DNA from: Lotus japonicus
Taxonomy: Eukaryota; Streptophyta; Magnoliopsida; Fabales; Fabaceae
DNA length: 64,000 nt
NCBI RefSeq assembly: GCF_012489685.1
Contig: NC_080045.1
Span: forward strand, 9,387,648-9,451,647
Direction of reading: 5' to 3'
Position numbers and translations under genes: made by a program. Numbering within the stretch: position 1 is the stretch's first letter; every line of letters starts with the position of its first letter. The notes beneath the pieces were generated by a model. It saw only the letters and a list, made by a program, of their open reading frames with translations, was not told the DNA's origin and ran no database searches. Positions 36,695-48,052 of the stretch are shown in pieces.

Positions 36695-37190
36695 ATGTTG
36701 ATATCGGATATGGGTAGTAACAGAGAGCACTTTATGGTTGGGTTCCTACAACTGAAGCAATTACCACAGCCACCGTAACAATTTCGATTGGATTATTCTA
36801 ATCTGGTGTATCAAACCCCAACCACTAACATGAACGAAGGAGATTCTTCTTCTTCTTCTGTTGTTATTGTTACTGCAGCAGCACCAACACCAGCACTAGG
36901 TGGACCTTCAACTAAACCACCATTGAAGAGGAAGAGGGGAAAGCTTAGGAAATATGGCTCCGATGCAGTCATATCGCCAATCATGACCTCCATCACCACC
37001 ACCCCTCCTGTTAGCCAGTTCGGTGGGCCATTTCCTCCTTTTGATGATCCAGTTACCTAGCCTGATGAGCCATTTCCTCATCCTCTATCACTAGCTTCTG
37101 CTTCCTCAGCTGGTGGTGCTTTCGTGAAGAAGCATAGAGGTAGACCTCGTGGCTCACTCAACAAGAAATGCTCCAAGTCTTCAAATGGCG
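36695..37190 (+). pseudogene. AT-hook (AHL) gene first exon, left arm copy, broken
   Basis: It starts MLISDMGSN, the counterpart of MSGSDMG in AHL proteins. A frameshift near 36770 is followed by NMNEGDSSSSS, a first AT-hook-like block KRKRGKLRKYGSDAV (a typical hook would be RGRPRKYG), a TAG at 37058-37060, and a second hook, KKHRGRPRGSLNKK. The exon ends at GGCG|GTAACTG. AHL proteins bind AT-rich DNA through the hooks and a PPC/DUF296 domain; no PPC domain is present here or elsewhere in the window. Frameshift plus stop make it a pseudogene. Confidence 0.75.
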
Positions 37191-38492
37191 GTAACTGTTA
37201 TTTCCCTCACCTTTCTCCCTTTTTCTCTTATGCTGCTAATGCCATGCTTTTGTTTTAGTATTTGTTAATTTTGTTTCTTATTAAAGCTTTCAACTTTGAA
37301 GCATTATTTTGAAAATACAAAAAGATAAAACATTGACGAATTCCGACCATAACATGTTTGTGTTTGTTTTGACTTATTGTCTGATGTCTGATTAAGTTTT
37401 TTCGGACATGTCCTAATTTTGGATTCTCCATCTTGCAATTTAGGTCATTGATCATAGTCATATATAATGATATAGAGCTTAAGCTTTAGTCTCAATGCGG
37501 GATCACTATAAATTTTAAGTCGTTAGTGCAATATAAATAATGGGTATTTGATATATTTAATCAATTTATTTGATGGATCTAGAATTGTAGTGGACCTGAT
37601 CCATCTAGATATCGATTACCTGATTTTTAAAATCACTCATTTTCCCATGAGACATGTATAAAATTTATTTTGTTTATTTTCTTTTAGCTTGCCATGAAAA
37701 TGAAATTTCCTATATGTTCACCAGTAATATTAAAGTAAGAACATATAACATATCCCTCAAATGTTTTAGATTCTTACATTAATATTACACAAAGCTAACA
37801 TTACATAAAATGTATCAATAGAAATTGGTCTCACTTTATGTAATTTTACATATAATGTAACATTAGCTTTATGTAATATTAGTGTAAGAATCTAAAACAT
37901 TTGAGGATACATTATACGTTCTTACTTTAATATTATTGGTGAATCATATATGTAATTGCACCCGGGCAAGGGAACGGAAGATACACAAAATAAATTGAGC
38001 AACAAATGTCTCAACATAAAAAGAGTGATTTGAAAAATCGGGAATCGATATTCAGATGGATTAGGTCCCCCACAATTCTAGATGCGAAAAATAATAGATT
38101 AAATATATTAAATATCCTTCATTTCGATTGCATTTAACAATTTAAAATTTACATGACTTGCATTGAAACTGAAGCTTAAGCTCTGTATCATTATATATAA
38201 CTCATCAGTGACACAAATTGCAGGATTGAAAATTCAAAATTTGGACATGTCTTAAAAAACTAAATCAGTCCCATAACAAGTTAAAGCATACAATAACATG
38301 TTTTTCAATTTCTTATAAGGTTTGGCGTTTTATAAAGGTCGGAATTCCATAATTTTTTATCTTTTTATATTTTCAAAAAATGCTGTAACATTGAAAGCTT
38401 TGAGAAACAAAATTAACAAATACTCTATAAAACAAAAGCATGACACAACAACATTAGATAAAAGGTGGAAAGGTGAGGGAAATAACAGTTAC

Positions 38493-39001
38493 CACCATCG
38501 AATGACTTTAGAGAGTTTCTTGTCGAGTGAGTCGCGAGTCCTGCCTTTGGGCTTCTTCACAGAAGCACCGTCAGCTGAGGTTGTAGAATCTAGTGATAGA
38601 GGATGAGGAAATGTCTCACCGGGCTTGGTAACAGGCCCACCAGATAGAGAAAAGGGCCCACTTGACTAGCTAACAGGAGAGGTGGGGATGCTGGTGCTGG
38701 TAGACGTAATGGCCGACGATGTGACCGCTTAGGAGCCATATGTCATGGGTCTTCTCCTCTTCTTCTTCAATGGTGGTTCTGATGAAAACCCACCTGGTGT
38801 TGTTGCTAGTGCTGGTGTAGCAGCTGCAACAAAAAAGGAGAAGAAGAATCTTCTTTGTTCATCTTGGTGGCTGAGATTTGATACACTGAAGCATAATAAT
38901 CCAATTGAAACTGGTACGGTGGTTACTGCTGTTGCTGCAGTTGTTGAAACCCAATCATGAAGTGCTCTTTGTTTGTTACAACCCATATCAGATCCGGACA
39001 T
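38493..39001 (-). pseudogene. AT-hook (AHL) gene first exon, right arm copy, broken
   Basis: Opposite orientation to the left copy. It starts MSGSDMGCNKQ, keeps PPLKKKRRRPMTYGS (decayed first hook), meets stops at about 38729 and a little further on, and then encodes KKPKGRTRDSLDKKLSK (decayed second hook) up to the donor GTG|GTAACTG at 38492. Both hooks have lost their core RGRP, so DNA binding is unlikely even if translated. Confidence 0.75.
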
Positions 39002-39260
39002 GGTTCAACCACTCAGATGATCGATTAATAGATATGGGAAAAAGAACAATAATAGGGTTGGTTGCACTCATCATCTAGCTCTGAATTCAATCGGAATTGC
39101 TGCGGTAGTTATGATTTTTGATGTGGTTGATGAAACCCAACTGTGAAGGGTTCTTGTTACTACTCATATCAGATTCGCACATGGTTGAGTCACTGAGAGG
39201 ATCGATTGATAGATATGGGACAAAGAACAAAATCAGGGTTGATTGTACTCATCATCTGGC
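39002..39260 (-). repeat. Tandem duplication of the AHL start region, right arm
   Basis: The about 165 bp around the AHL start codon (leader plus MSGSDMG) occurs twice in direct orientation, at about 38935-39090 and 39090-39260. The outer copy reads MCESDMSSNK. It is not duplicated in the left arm, so this happened after or independently of the inversion. Confidence 0.65.
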
Positions 39261-40595
39261 TTTGAATTCCATGCCTATAAATGCAATCCAGAAACCCTAA
39301 TCCTAAGATGATAACGAGTAACGTAACCTTCCTTTTGTGCTCATCCTTATCATGCCACGCAATGATGAATGGGATTTCCTTTTTGTTCATCCAAATCCAT
39401 GTTTGAAATTCAAATTTCAAAATTTCAAATCTATCCATCAATTAAAGAAAAAAACTTAGAATATTTAATTTTCTATTTGTGCAATTAGTGAAACTAGTAG
39501 ATGTTTCATAGTCTTTTGTTTTCCTGTTTGTGCAATTTCTACATTTGGATAAATTAACATTTTTATAATAGGGGTGATAGGGATAAAAATATTATAAGTC
39601 ATTCTATTATGTTTATTATGTGGTAAATTTGTTCCGCTCCATCATAAAATATCTAAACAATATAAAGAAATTGTTATTCTGTTCCATTCCACCCCTTTCT
39701 GTTTCGTTTCATTATGATCCATCAATCCAACAAAACCTAAATTGATAGAGCCTTTAATTCAAAAATCATACGATGATAGAACTTGAACTAATTTTGTACG
39801 AGGATAAGGGATAAAGATATAACTGACGTGTTGGTGTCGTTGCCTTTAATTTGTTTCCATCGCAGGGGGTATGGTGGCTGTGTTGTTTCCTGGTTTTTTA
39901 TATTGGCTTGGGAAGAAGAAGAAGAACGAGCAAGGATGTGAGAGAGAGTCACATGACAGTTTTTCAGTGGAAATCTCAGCCGTTACTTTATTGTAAAAAT
40001 AAGGGTCAAGATTTGGAGTTTTTTTTTAGCTAACTCCTGGAGTTAATGGATCTCTCCTCCTCAAGTAATTTTTTTTTCACATAAAATTGATTGCAACACT
40101 TTTTCATTTTTTTATCCATTTAGGATGCACTAAATTATATGAGCTTACATTGAAAAAATATATCAGAAGGGCTTACTCCTAATTTAATAGGATCTACCTA
40201 AATTTTAACCAAAAAGAAATAGTGTTAAAAAATAGCGGCAAATTTTGTAGAGTTAACTCATAATGTTAGACGATAAAAGTGTAAGTCATATATTCCTATA
40301 TATTCCTTAAAAGTATGAGACTTAAAGGTCAATTAATATTATCTGATTTTTCAATATTTCATTCCCATCTCAAGTATCATTAGTATATATGAGTATATAG
40401 ATACTAATTTGTTTTTGGGGCATGTGGTTTATATTGCCTTGTCTAATACACAACATGCTTACATCACTAATCATAACGCCACTTATATTGTATATATATT
40501 TTAAAATAATATCCCTCCACTACAAAACAATTTTTCTTTTAAAATTGCATGTTGTTATAGAAATTTAAGAGTATTTATTATAACTATTTTCATAC

Positions 40596-40778
40596 GGGAT
40601 TAATTTCTATGCACCAACGGTATAAATAAGTTTTACACAATTATTCAATCACAACCCTCCATTTTGTAAGCTAATAATTGATTTTACATTTATTAATATT
40701 TAAAATAAAAAATGGAAGAAATGTGATTGAATGACTGTGTACAACTTTTTACACTGTTAATGCATAGAAATTAATCTC
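40596..40778. mobile_element. MITE, about 180 bp
   Basis: Inverted ends GGATTAATTTCTATGCACCA and, reverse-complemented, GAGATTAATTTCTATGCATT extend over about 55 bp with mismatches. It lies inside older Stowaway-like DNA. Confidence 0.7.
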
Positions 40779-40917
40779 TTTATATATATATACTCTTATT
40801 TAATAGTATTATTTTCCATTTACCACATCAAATTTTTAACCTATCATAATTCTCACTAACTGCTTAACTAACTACTCCCTTCGTTCCAAAATGGTTGTTG
40901 TTTTAGCTTTTCACATA

Positions 40918-41703
40918 CTCCCTCCGTTCCTATTTATAAGCAAAAAAAAAAATTCACATAGTTTAAGAATGGCTAAAAAGCATTTTCGACGTTTCTACCC
41001 TCATGTTTTCAAACAGTTCACCGTCTACCCCTCCGTCAGTCAGGCTTTCTCAGGAGAGGTTCTTGAGTGGATTGGAGAGGTGAAGAGGAGTATATGAAGT
41101 TGATGATGATCAAGGAAATGATATAAATTAAATTTGCTTGATGTATATATCAATTATGTATGTAACTGAACTGGTTAAATGCATTTTTGCTACTTACAGG
41201 TCTTGAGTTTGAATCTCTCATGCCCCCTTTTCCAATTTCACTTGTAATTTTCACGTGGCAGGTCCAAAAAATATTAAAAAAAAAGTCAAATCAGCTCATT
41301 CCGTTAGTTTTTTAACGTTTGATTAACGGAGGGGTAGACGGTGCATTGTTTGAAAACATGAGGGGTAGAAACATCGACAAAAATAGAGTACGGGCAGAAT
41401 TTGCACAAACTTGAAACATCAGGGGCCAAAAGTGCTTTTTAGTCTTTAAGAAATGTAGTTAAACTAGATAAACTGCATTAAATATGTCTTGAATCAAAAT
41501 AAACTTCCAAAATTACCCTTTGTTATTAGTGTTGGAAAGTGAAAAAGAGAGAGAATAATTAATGAGACACATTTTACAAGTTAGAATGAATAAGGGCATC
41601 ATTGGAAAAAAATAATTAATATAGCTCAAACTTTCATTTGGTTCTTATAAAAAGGACCAAGATTTTTCTTCTCTTTCATGCTTATAAATAGGACCGGAGG
41701 TAG
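40918..41703. mobile_element. Inner Stowaway-like MITE
   Basis: The ends are CTCCCTCCGTTCCTATTTAT and, inverted, ATAAATAGGACCGGAGGTAG, with TA on both sides (40916-40917, 41704-41705). Its 786-bp length is explained by a further insertion at 40970. Confidence 0.8.
40970..41444. mobile_element. Innermost MITE, 475 bp, with 8-bp target duplication
   Basis: Inverted ends TGGCTAAAAAGCA and GACTAAAAAGCA continue into long inverted similarity (TTTCTACCCTCATGTTTTCA and its inverted partner near 41344-41376). The direct repeat TTTAAGAA lies at 40962-40969 and 41445-41452. An 8-bp duplication suggests hAT-type mobilisation. Confidence 0.8.
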
Positions 41704-42128
41704 TATATTCAAAAATAGTTGTTGTTTTAGAAATTCAAGACTATTTATCACATCTTCTTTCATATACACCCTCATTTAATATTGTGTCTCTCATCTATCA
41801 CCTTCAATTCTCACCAATGACAATGCCCACCAATCACTTAACCAATAATTATCATTCTCTCTCTTTATATAACTCAACTTTAAATAGGGTTGTTTTAGTC
41901 AAATATTATATCAATTAATGAGTTCTTAAACTATGTGCATTACCTTAAACAACAACCATTTTGGAACGGAGGGAGTATCATTCTCTTTTTTATATAATTT
42001 AATTATAAATAAAAGTGATTTAGTTAAATTATATATTAATTAATGAGATCTTAAATGGCGTACATAAATTAAACAACAATTTTTTTTTTTTTTTTTGGTT
42101 TCAATGAGGGGAAGAAAAACCCCAAGCC

Positions 42129-45100
42129 CTAAGACAGACTACCAACAGCACATAGCTCGGGGCTAGGACCGGAATCCTTCAACAAAAGATCATGACACTC
42201 GCCAAAAGGAGAATCAAACCAATGCTCGCCATAGTGGAGTTGAAGGCCAAACTTGGCTATATAATCCGCAAGGGAATTGGTCTCGCGATAAGTATGCTGA
42301 AAGACAAGAGCTCCATGAGCACTCTTCATGTCAAAAATCTCGTGGAAAATTGGAGCATAGCGATGATCCCGCAAATCTCGAGAGTGAAGCAACTGAACAA
42401 CCTCCATAGAGTCCGTCTCAATGATCACCCTGGGAAGATCCAAACCCATAATGGCAGCAGTAGCCATTTTAACTGTCATCAACTCTGTGAGGAAGACATT
42501 TGCGGAGGCCATAGTACCCAAGTTCCAACAGAAAGCTTTGACCCAAGAGCCATTACCATCTCTGAGGACTCCCCCGCAACTAGCAGTGAAAGAACTGCTC
42601 ATAGCCCCATCGACATTGACCTTTATCCAACCCGCGTCTGGCTTGATCCAGTCCGACGTAGCCCGGCGAGTTGGTAAACCGTCAAACACTCCATGATGCC
42701 GATCTTGAATGGTGCACAGAAGAGAGGACATGGAGGGGTTCTCCACAGCGAACTGCTCCAGGCCTAGAGTTCTAAGAGAAGACCAAATCCGGGAGGTACT
42801 ACACGGCTTCTGATTGAAAATCAAGTCATTCCTCATGCGCCAAATGACATAAAGCACTGAAGCAAAGAATCGGGACCATTCCACCCCCACTCTACCACTA
42901 AAGTTGCCATTAATATTAGAGAAAATCCAAGGTTCCCAGTCTGCATGAAAGAAGGTGTTGTGATGTCCTCCTAAAGCTGCTATCCAGAAATCACGAACGA
43001 TATTGCAGTCACGGAATAAATGGAGGTAATCTTCAGTAGAGGACCTGCACATAGGACAAAGATCACAAGCCACCATATGCCGCCGCACCCTCACAGCGTT
43101 AGTTAAAACACCGTTATTACAAAGCTTCCAAAGGAAGACCCGGATGCGTTGGGGACCTTTTATGTGCCAAACAGCGTTCCAGAAGGACTCGACATGGCGC
43201 TGGTTCTGAGAAGAGTGGATCAAGTCATAAGCGGACTTGGTGGTAAAAGTACCAGAGGACGTACCTGCCCACGAGCACTCATCTCTGCAAGGCGGAGGTT
43301 GGACGGAGTGGAACAAAGTAATCTCCTGAACGGTTTCTGGGGGCAGTAACGAACTGAATCTAGAAACCTTCCATCCTCTATTCGTTTCAAAGTAGTCAGA
43401 CAGAGGGAGATCAAGGTCCGACTGCTGGATAGGGGACCTGGCAAGGTTAAGCAAGGTATGGCCTGACATTATCCAGGGATCCTTCCAGAAACGAATGTTA
43501 GAACCATCCCCAACCTGCCAGCAAGTACCCGTAATCAAGCGATCCCAGGTGGAGCGAATACCGCGCCAAGCTAAGGATTCTCTGCTGCATTTCTTGATCA
43601 CAGGAATAATATTAGATCCACAACCATACTTACCACGAAGAGCTCGGACCCAAAGGGTGTTGGGTTGATGAATAAGGCCCCAACCCAATTTCATGATGAG
43701 GGCTTCATTAAAATCAGCAGTACGACGAAAGCCAAGACCTCCCATCTTCTTAGACCTACAAATGACCTCCCAGCTCACTTGACTCACCTTTCTAGAATCA
43801 TTATCTGACCCCCAAATGAATTTCCTTTGAAGTTGGTCCAGTTTCTCACAAACGCCCTTAGGAATTAACATAGTTTGCATGCAATAAGATGGTATAGCCG
43901 CCACCACAGATTTAGCAAGAGTGATTCTACCCGCAAGGCTAAGAGTGGAAGCCTTCCAAGCTGACAAGCGTCGCTGAGTCTTATCCAAAATAAAATCATA
44001 AGTAGCACGAGTTGGGGCCTTGTGGAGAAGAGGAACCCCTAAGTATTTGCCGAGGTCTGTAGTAAGACGAATACCTGACACTCTACTAATGGCATTGGCT
44101 TCTCCACGATTAACATTAAAGGAAACAAGGATCCTGGATTTATCTTTGCTCACCTTTTGGCCAGAGGCTTCGCAAAAATCATCAAGGCAATTCATCATGA
44201 TATTCATCTGGGAGGTAGAGGCTTCTCCAAAAAGCAAGAGATCATCTGCAAAGAAAAGATGAGTAATAGGAGGTCCTCCCTTGGATAGATAAATCGGCTT
44301 CCAACTAGAGTTATCCACCTCACGTTGGATGTGATGGGCCAATCGCTCCATACAAAGGACAAATAAGTAAGGAGATAGGGGATCGCCCTGTCTAATACCC
44401 TTGAGGGGGAGAACTTCTCGGTTTTGCTACCATTAAACATAACCTGAAAAGAACTCAAGGAAACACAATTAATAATTAAATCACAGAAATTTGGTTCCAA
44501 ACCCACTTCCAGAAGGGTGTCATGTAGAAAGCCCCATTCAAGCCTATCATAAGCTTTTTCCAAATCAATCTTCATAGCTACCCAACCTCGCTTACGCTTC
44601 AAGAAGCGCATTGAGTGAAACACCTCCTGTGCAACAATGATGTTATCTGAACTCTGTCTACCCGGAATGAAGCTGCATTGGTTTGGGGAGATAAGGTCCC
44701 CAAGAACCCCTTTAAGACAATTAGCGATCACCTTGGTCAAAGTTTTGTAGATCACGTTACAAAGACCAATGGGCCTGTATTGGGAAACAAGGTTAGGCCT
44801 ATCAATCTTAGGGATCAACACAATCAGAGTGTCATTCAGTTCTTTAATTTTCTCCGGGTTCTGAACGCAATCCTGGATAAAATTGATAACAGAAGGACCA
44901 ATTATGTCCCACTGAGACTGAAAAAATAGAGGATTCAAACCGTCAGGCCCTGGAGCTTTCAACGCTCCCATGCTAAAAATAGCTGCTTTGATCTCTTCGG
45001 CCATAATAGGGGTCATGATATCCGAAAGGGACTCATCAGTTAAGCTAGGAAACGCATTCCTTACGTGGTAGCTAACGGAAACTCCAGGGCTAGTGTACAA

Positions 45101-46294
45101 GTGACGGAAAAATTCCACCGCCATGCCTTGAAGAAGAACTGGATCTGTGACGAGTTCTCCATCATCATTAGTTAGAGCCTCGATTTTATTTCTTTTACGG
45201 CGAACCATAGTTGCTGTATGAAAGAAACGAGTATTCTTATCACCATTGTTAAGCCAATTGACCCGAGACTTTTGTTTCCAAAGAAGCTCTTCCTGGATCA
45301 AGACACCTTGGTATTCCTTCCACAAGCGGGCTTGCAACTTTTCAAGGTACCGGTTATGGCTCATACGCAATCTATTGTTAATGCCCTCAAGACGTCTCAA
45401 GAGTTTCCTCTTAGTTCTACCAATCTCCCCAAACACATTGTTATTCCACTCAACAACATCATCCCGAAACGCTTCTGAGGCTAGGAGCCAAGTCCCATGG
45501 TTCTCCCAGGAAGATTTGACCAGACGAGGAAAGTCATCATGAGTGAGCCAAGCTGCTAAAAATCTGAAGGGACGTTGGGTAGCATCCCTCGGACAAGAAC
45601 CGAGTTGGAGGAGAAGAGGCTTGTGATCAGATTTTAGTTTGGGGAGATGAAAAATCGATGCTTCAGGGAACGAAGTAAGCCAGCTTGAGTTACCAAGGGC
45701 CCAATCTAATCGCTCCTTAACCCCACGACCCTCCCAGGTAAAGGGGGGGCCTTTGAAGCCTAAATCAGAAAGGAGGCAATCATCTAAACAATCCCTGAAC
45801 TTCCTCATATTAAGGAGATTAGGCTGACCACCCCCTATCTTATCAGATGCATGGAGGTAGCTATTAAAGTCTCCCATAGCTATCCAAGGTTCCGTTATAT
45901 GAGGGGCTGTAAGGCGAAGTTCCTGCCAAAGATATTCCCTAATAGAAGCATTAGGGCTACCATAGACGAAAGAGACGCGAAAACTAGGGAGATTATTCCT
46001 TGGAGAGACGCGAAGGTGCACACACTGGCGATGGAATTAAATAGGCTCTACAACACCCCATTGCTTGTTCCACATGATCCAAATACCACCTGAAAAGCCC
46101 TCAGATTCCACAACAAAGCACTCATCAAAGCCAATAGACTTCATGATTCTGGGGAGATGAGACGCAGAACTAACTCTAGGTTCAAAGATTGCCACACACG
46201 AGACATTATGCCTACAAATAACATCTTTAAGGAGAAGAGAAACTCCATTCGCTGCAGCTCCTCTAATGTTCCAGCTAAGAATGTTGTAAAACAT
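42129..46294 (-). pseudogene. L1 ORF2: endonuclease, reverse transcriptase, zf-RVT, RNase H; two lesions
   Basis: It starts MFYNILSWNIRGAAANG. The endonuclease has the N-terminal Asn and Glu (NIRG, FEPR), GDFN and SDHKP. RT blocks include IVLIPKIDRPNLVSQYRPIG, KIDLEKAYDRLEW and FFADDLLLF. A zinc-binding RT domain (CDLCPMCRSSTEDYLHLFRDC) and a C-terminal RNase H (VNVDGAMSS, Glu in FLTELMTV, IETDS) follow. An in-frame TAA at 46037-46039 cuts the endonuclease. A one-base loss near 44400 shifts the frame just before the conserved GDPLSP block of RT. Total length fits about 1389 codons, normal for this group with RNase H. ORF2 nicks target DNA and copies the RNA there. Confidence 0.93.
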
Positions 46295-46326
46295 TAAAAA
46301 ACCAATAGGGTTGGTAAGAGAAGCTC

Positions 46327-48006
46327 TCAGGAGCTTTTTTGTGACCTAGGAGACATACTCCTATCTCTCTCCCTAGGAGAAAGAATCGACTTCCCAACCG
46401 GGGACTTGGAAGAACTGGCATCCCTAGATGATTGGCCTCTTGGATCAACCTGAGACTGGTCACGCGGAGAACGACAGGCTTTCATCTTTGTATGCTTCAA
46501 AGACGAAGAGTGAGTGGGACCCATCTTTGGCGTGATATTGAATGTGTTGGAGGTGACGTCAGCCCTTGCTTGGTGACGGTCCTTCCCACTTAACCCAGGG
46601 ATGACTTGATCTGATGATGCGCCGCCAGAGAAAGTGGAATGAGTTACCACTTTTCCTGCCATGGTGGGCCCCTGCTTGAGAGATTCAAGCGGATTCTCCC
46701 AGATCTTGGGATCCACACTAGGATTAATAGTGTCACCTAATGGAGACTGCTCAATGATTGGAGCCACAATCACTGGCCCATTAGGTCCCACGTGAGAATC
46801 ATTTATAGTGTAATGATTGCCAGGAATATTTTTCCCTGAAAGTGAGGGAGAGTTTTGAATATCCCCGACGATACCGGAATTTTTGTCCCCAATTACCGGG
46901 CTTGCCTGGTTCTCGTCGAGGTCCATGTGTTCCAGGGCTGAGAACCTAGTTCCGCTGCCGAAGCCACCAACAGGTTTGACAGGGTGACCCATCCCGTTCG
47001 TCCGTTTTGAGGTGAACCGCGCCGGCTTCTTAGCGATCATCCAGGGGCCAAAGTCATCCCCATTGGCAACCTTATTGGTAGGATTAGTCGTGGTCGGAGC
47101 AATGATGGTTTGGTGGTTTTCACTTACAGAGGCCACGAAGCAAGCCTCTTTCTTGTGCCCAAACCGACCACACTCGAAGCAAATCAGACTCAACCCTTCG
47201 TACTCGATTTTGAATTCCTCATCCTCAAACATGAACTTGGAGACCAGCGTCTTACGAAGATCCACTTCTACACAGATCCTAGCAAAGCGAGCGCGCTCCA
47301 TCGTAGCGCCTTGCTGCCCTTTTCCAGCCATAGTCTTCCATGTATGGTCGTCGACCTTAACAAATCTGCCCACATTCTTACCTATCTCATGGAGAACTTC
47401 TTGGTCATAGCACTCCACAGGGAAGCCCGGCACCCTGATCCAAACAGCCACACGTGTAAGTTCCCCTTTAGAAGGGATGAACATCGGCCTCCATTGTTGA
47501 ACAACGAGGTAATGACCCATTATCATCCATGGACCACCGGTGAACACATGGGCATAATCGACTCGGTTAGCAAAGCGAACAACATAGAAGTCGAAGTCTA
47601 GATCAATGACCTCCATCTCCCCTGCGGGATGCCAGAGTTTGCTCAACCGATCCTTCATCAAGCCCAGACCCACCCGTTTGCCGAGGAGCTTCACTATGAT
47701 GGAGTTCTGCCATGGTTTACGCAGCTCTTTCCTCTTTTCCTTTGAGATTCTTATGACAGGACATAGGGGGTTACCTTGCGCAGCATCCTTCCCTGCCCTT
47801 TCTGAGTCGCTTTCCTCTGAATCTGAGAGGAAACCTTCCATAGGCACATCGTCATCTTCTGATTCCTCCCCTCCATTCACGCCGAGGCAAACATCTTTAT
47901 ACGAAACTATCCGGCGATCCCCCGTGGCCCTTGGCGGTGGACCTGGAGCTTGGACTTGAGCCCCTCCTCCGTGATCGTCTTCCGGTGAGCCACCGGATTC
48001 ATTCAT
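46327..48006 (-). CDS. L1 ORF1: RNA-binding protein (DUF4283, CCHC knuckle), intact
   Basis: A 559-codon frame from MNESGGSPEDDHGG. The DUF4283 domain runs roughly from residue 95 to 225 (WQNSIIVKLLGKRVGLGLM through FTGGPWMIMGHYLVVQQW). A CX2CX4HX4C zinc knuckle follows (CFECGRFGHKKEAC, about residue 280). The C-terminal third is Ser/Pro/Gly-rich and probably disordered. In plant L1 elements this protein binds element RNA and acts as chaperone in the RNP. No lesion was seen. Confidence 0.9.
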   Translation of the reverse strand: MNESGGSPEDDHGGGAQVQAPGPPPRATGDRRIVSYKDVCLGVNGGEESEDDDVPMEGFLSDSEESDSERAGKDAAQGNPLCPVIRISKEKRKELRKPWQNSIIVKLLGKRVGLGLMKDRLSKLWHPAGEMEVIDLDFDFYVVRFANRVDYAHVFTGGPWMIMGHYLVVQQWRPMFIPSKGELTRVAVWIRVPGFPVECYDQEVLHEIGKNVGRFVKVDDHTWKTMAGKGQQGATMERARFARICVEVDLRKTLVSKFMFEDEEFKIEYEGLSLICFECGRFGHKKEACFVASVSENHQTIIAPTTTNPTNKVANGDDFGPWMIAKKPARFTSKRTNGMGHPVKPVGGFGSGTRFSALEHMDLDENQASPVIGDKNSGIVGDIQNSPSLSGKNIPGNHYTINDSHVGPNGPVIVAPIIEQSPLGDTINPSVDPKIWENPLESLKQGPTMAGKVVTHSTFSGGASSDQVIPGLSGKDRHQARADVTSNTFNITPKMGPTHSSSLKHTKMKACRSPRDQSQVDPRGQSSRDASSSKSPVGKSILSPRERDRSMSPRSQKSS

Positions 48007-48052
48007 CGTAGGCGGTAAACCAGAGAAACCCTAGGAGAGCGTTTTTATATCG

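Larger units (their letters stand above)
34508..40074. repeat. Large imperfect palindrome (inverted duplication), centre near 37830
   Basis: The outer ends match inverted over about 160 bp: left 34508-34670, right 39905-40074, sharing TGTGACTCTCTCTCAC and AAATCTTGACCCTTATTTTT. The inner ends match inverted on both sides of 37830: CAAATGTTTTAGATTCTTAC at about 37758 and its complement at about 37883. In between, both arms carry the same AT-hook gene exon in opposite orientation, with matching splice donors at 37191 (+) and 38492 (-). The left arm is about 1 kb longer, because it contains a carboxylesterase fragment and other DNA. No transposase and no clear target duplication were found. It may be a foldback/MULE-like element or a rearranged host gene. 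Confidence 0.8.
40875..41975. mobile_element. Outer Stowaway-like MITE carrying nested insertions
   Basis: The left end CTCCCTTCGTTCCAAAATGG is matched by an inverted right end, CCATTTTGGAACGGAGGGAG; both are bordered by TA (40873-40874, 41976-41977). CTCCCTCCGTTCC with TA duplication is the Stowaway/mariner signature. The original element was a few hundred bp; nested elements enlarge it. Confidence 0.7.
42078..48052 (-). mobile_element. Nearly full-length L1 LINE
   Basis: Minus-strand order: a short 5' UTR (from about 48052), ORF1 (48006-46327), a 32-base gap, ORF2 (46294-42129), a very short 3' UTR and an A tail (T run at 42080-42097 on the plus strand). Two lesions in ORF2 make it defective; otherwise it is well kept, suggesting recent activity. 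The flanks are two halves of a Stowaway-like 3' end (left AAACAACAAT, right GAACTTAGGAAGTA), which locates the insertion. A-rich junctions hide the target duplication. Confidence 0.93.

Noticed and set aside
42192..47959. Plus-strand frames across the L1
   Set aside because: Shadows of the minus-strand ORF1 and ORF2, whose domains are unmistakable.
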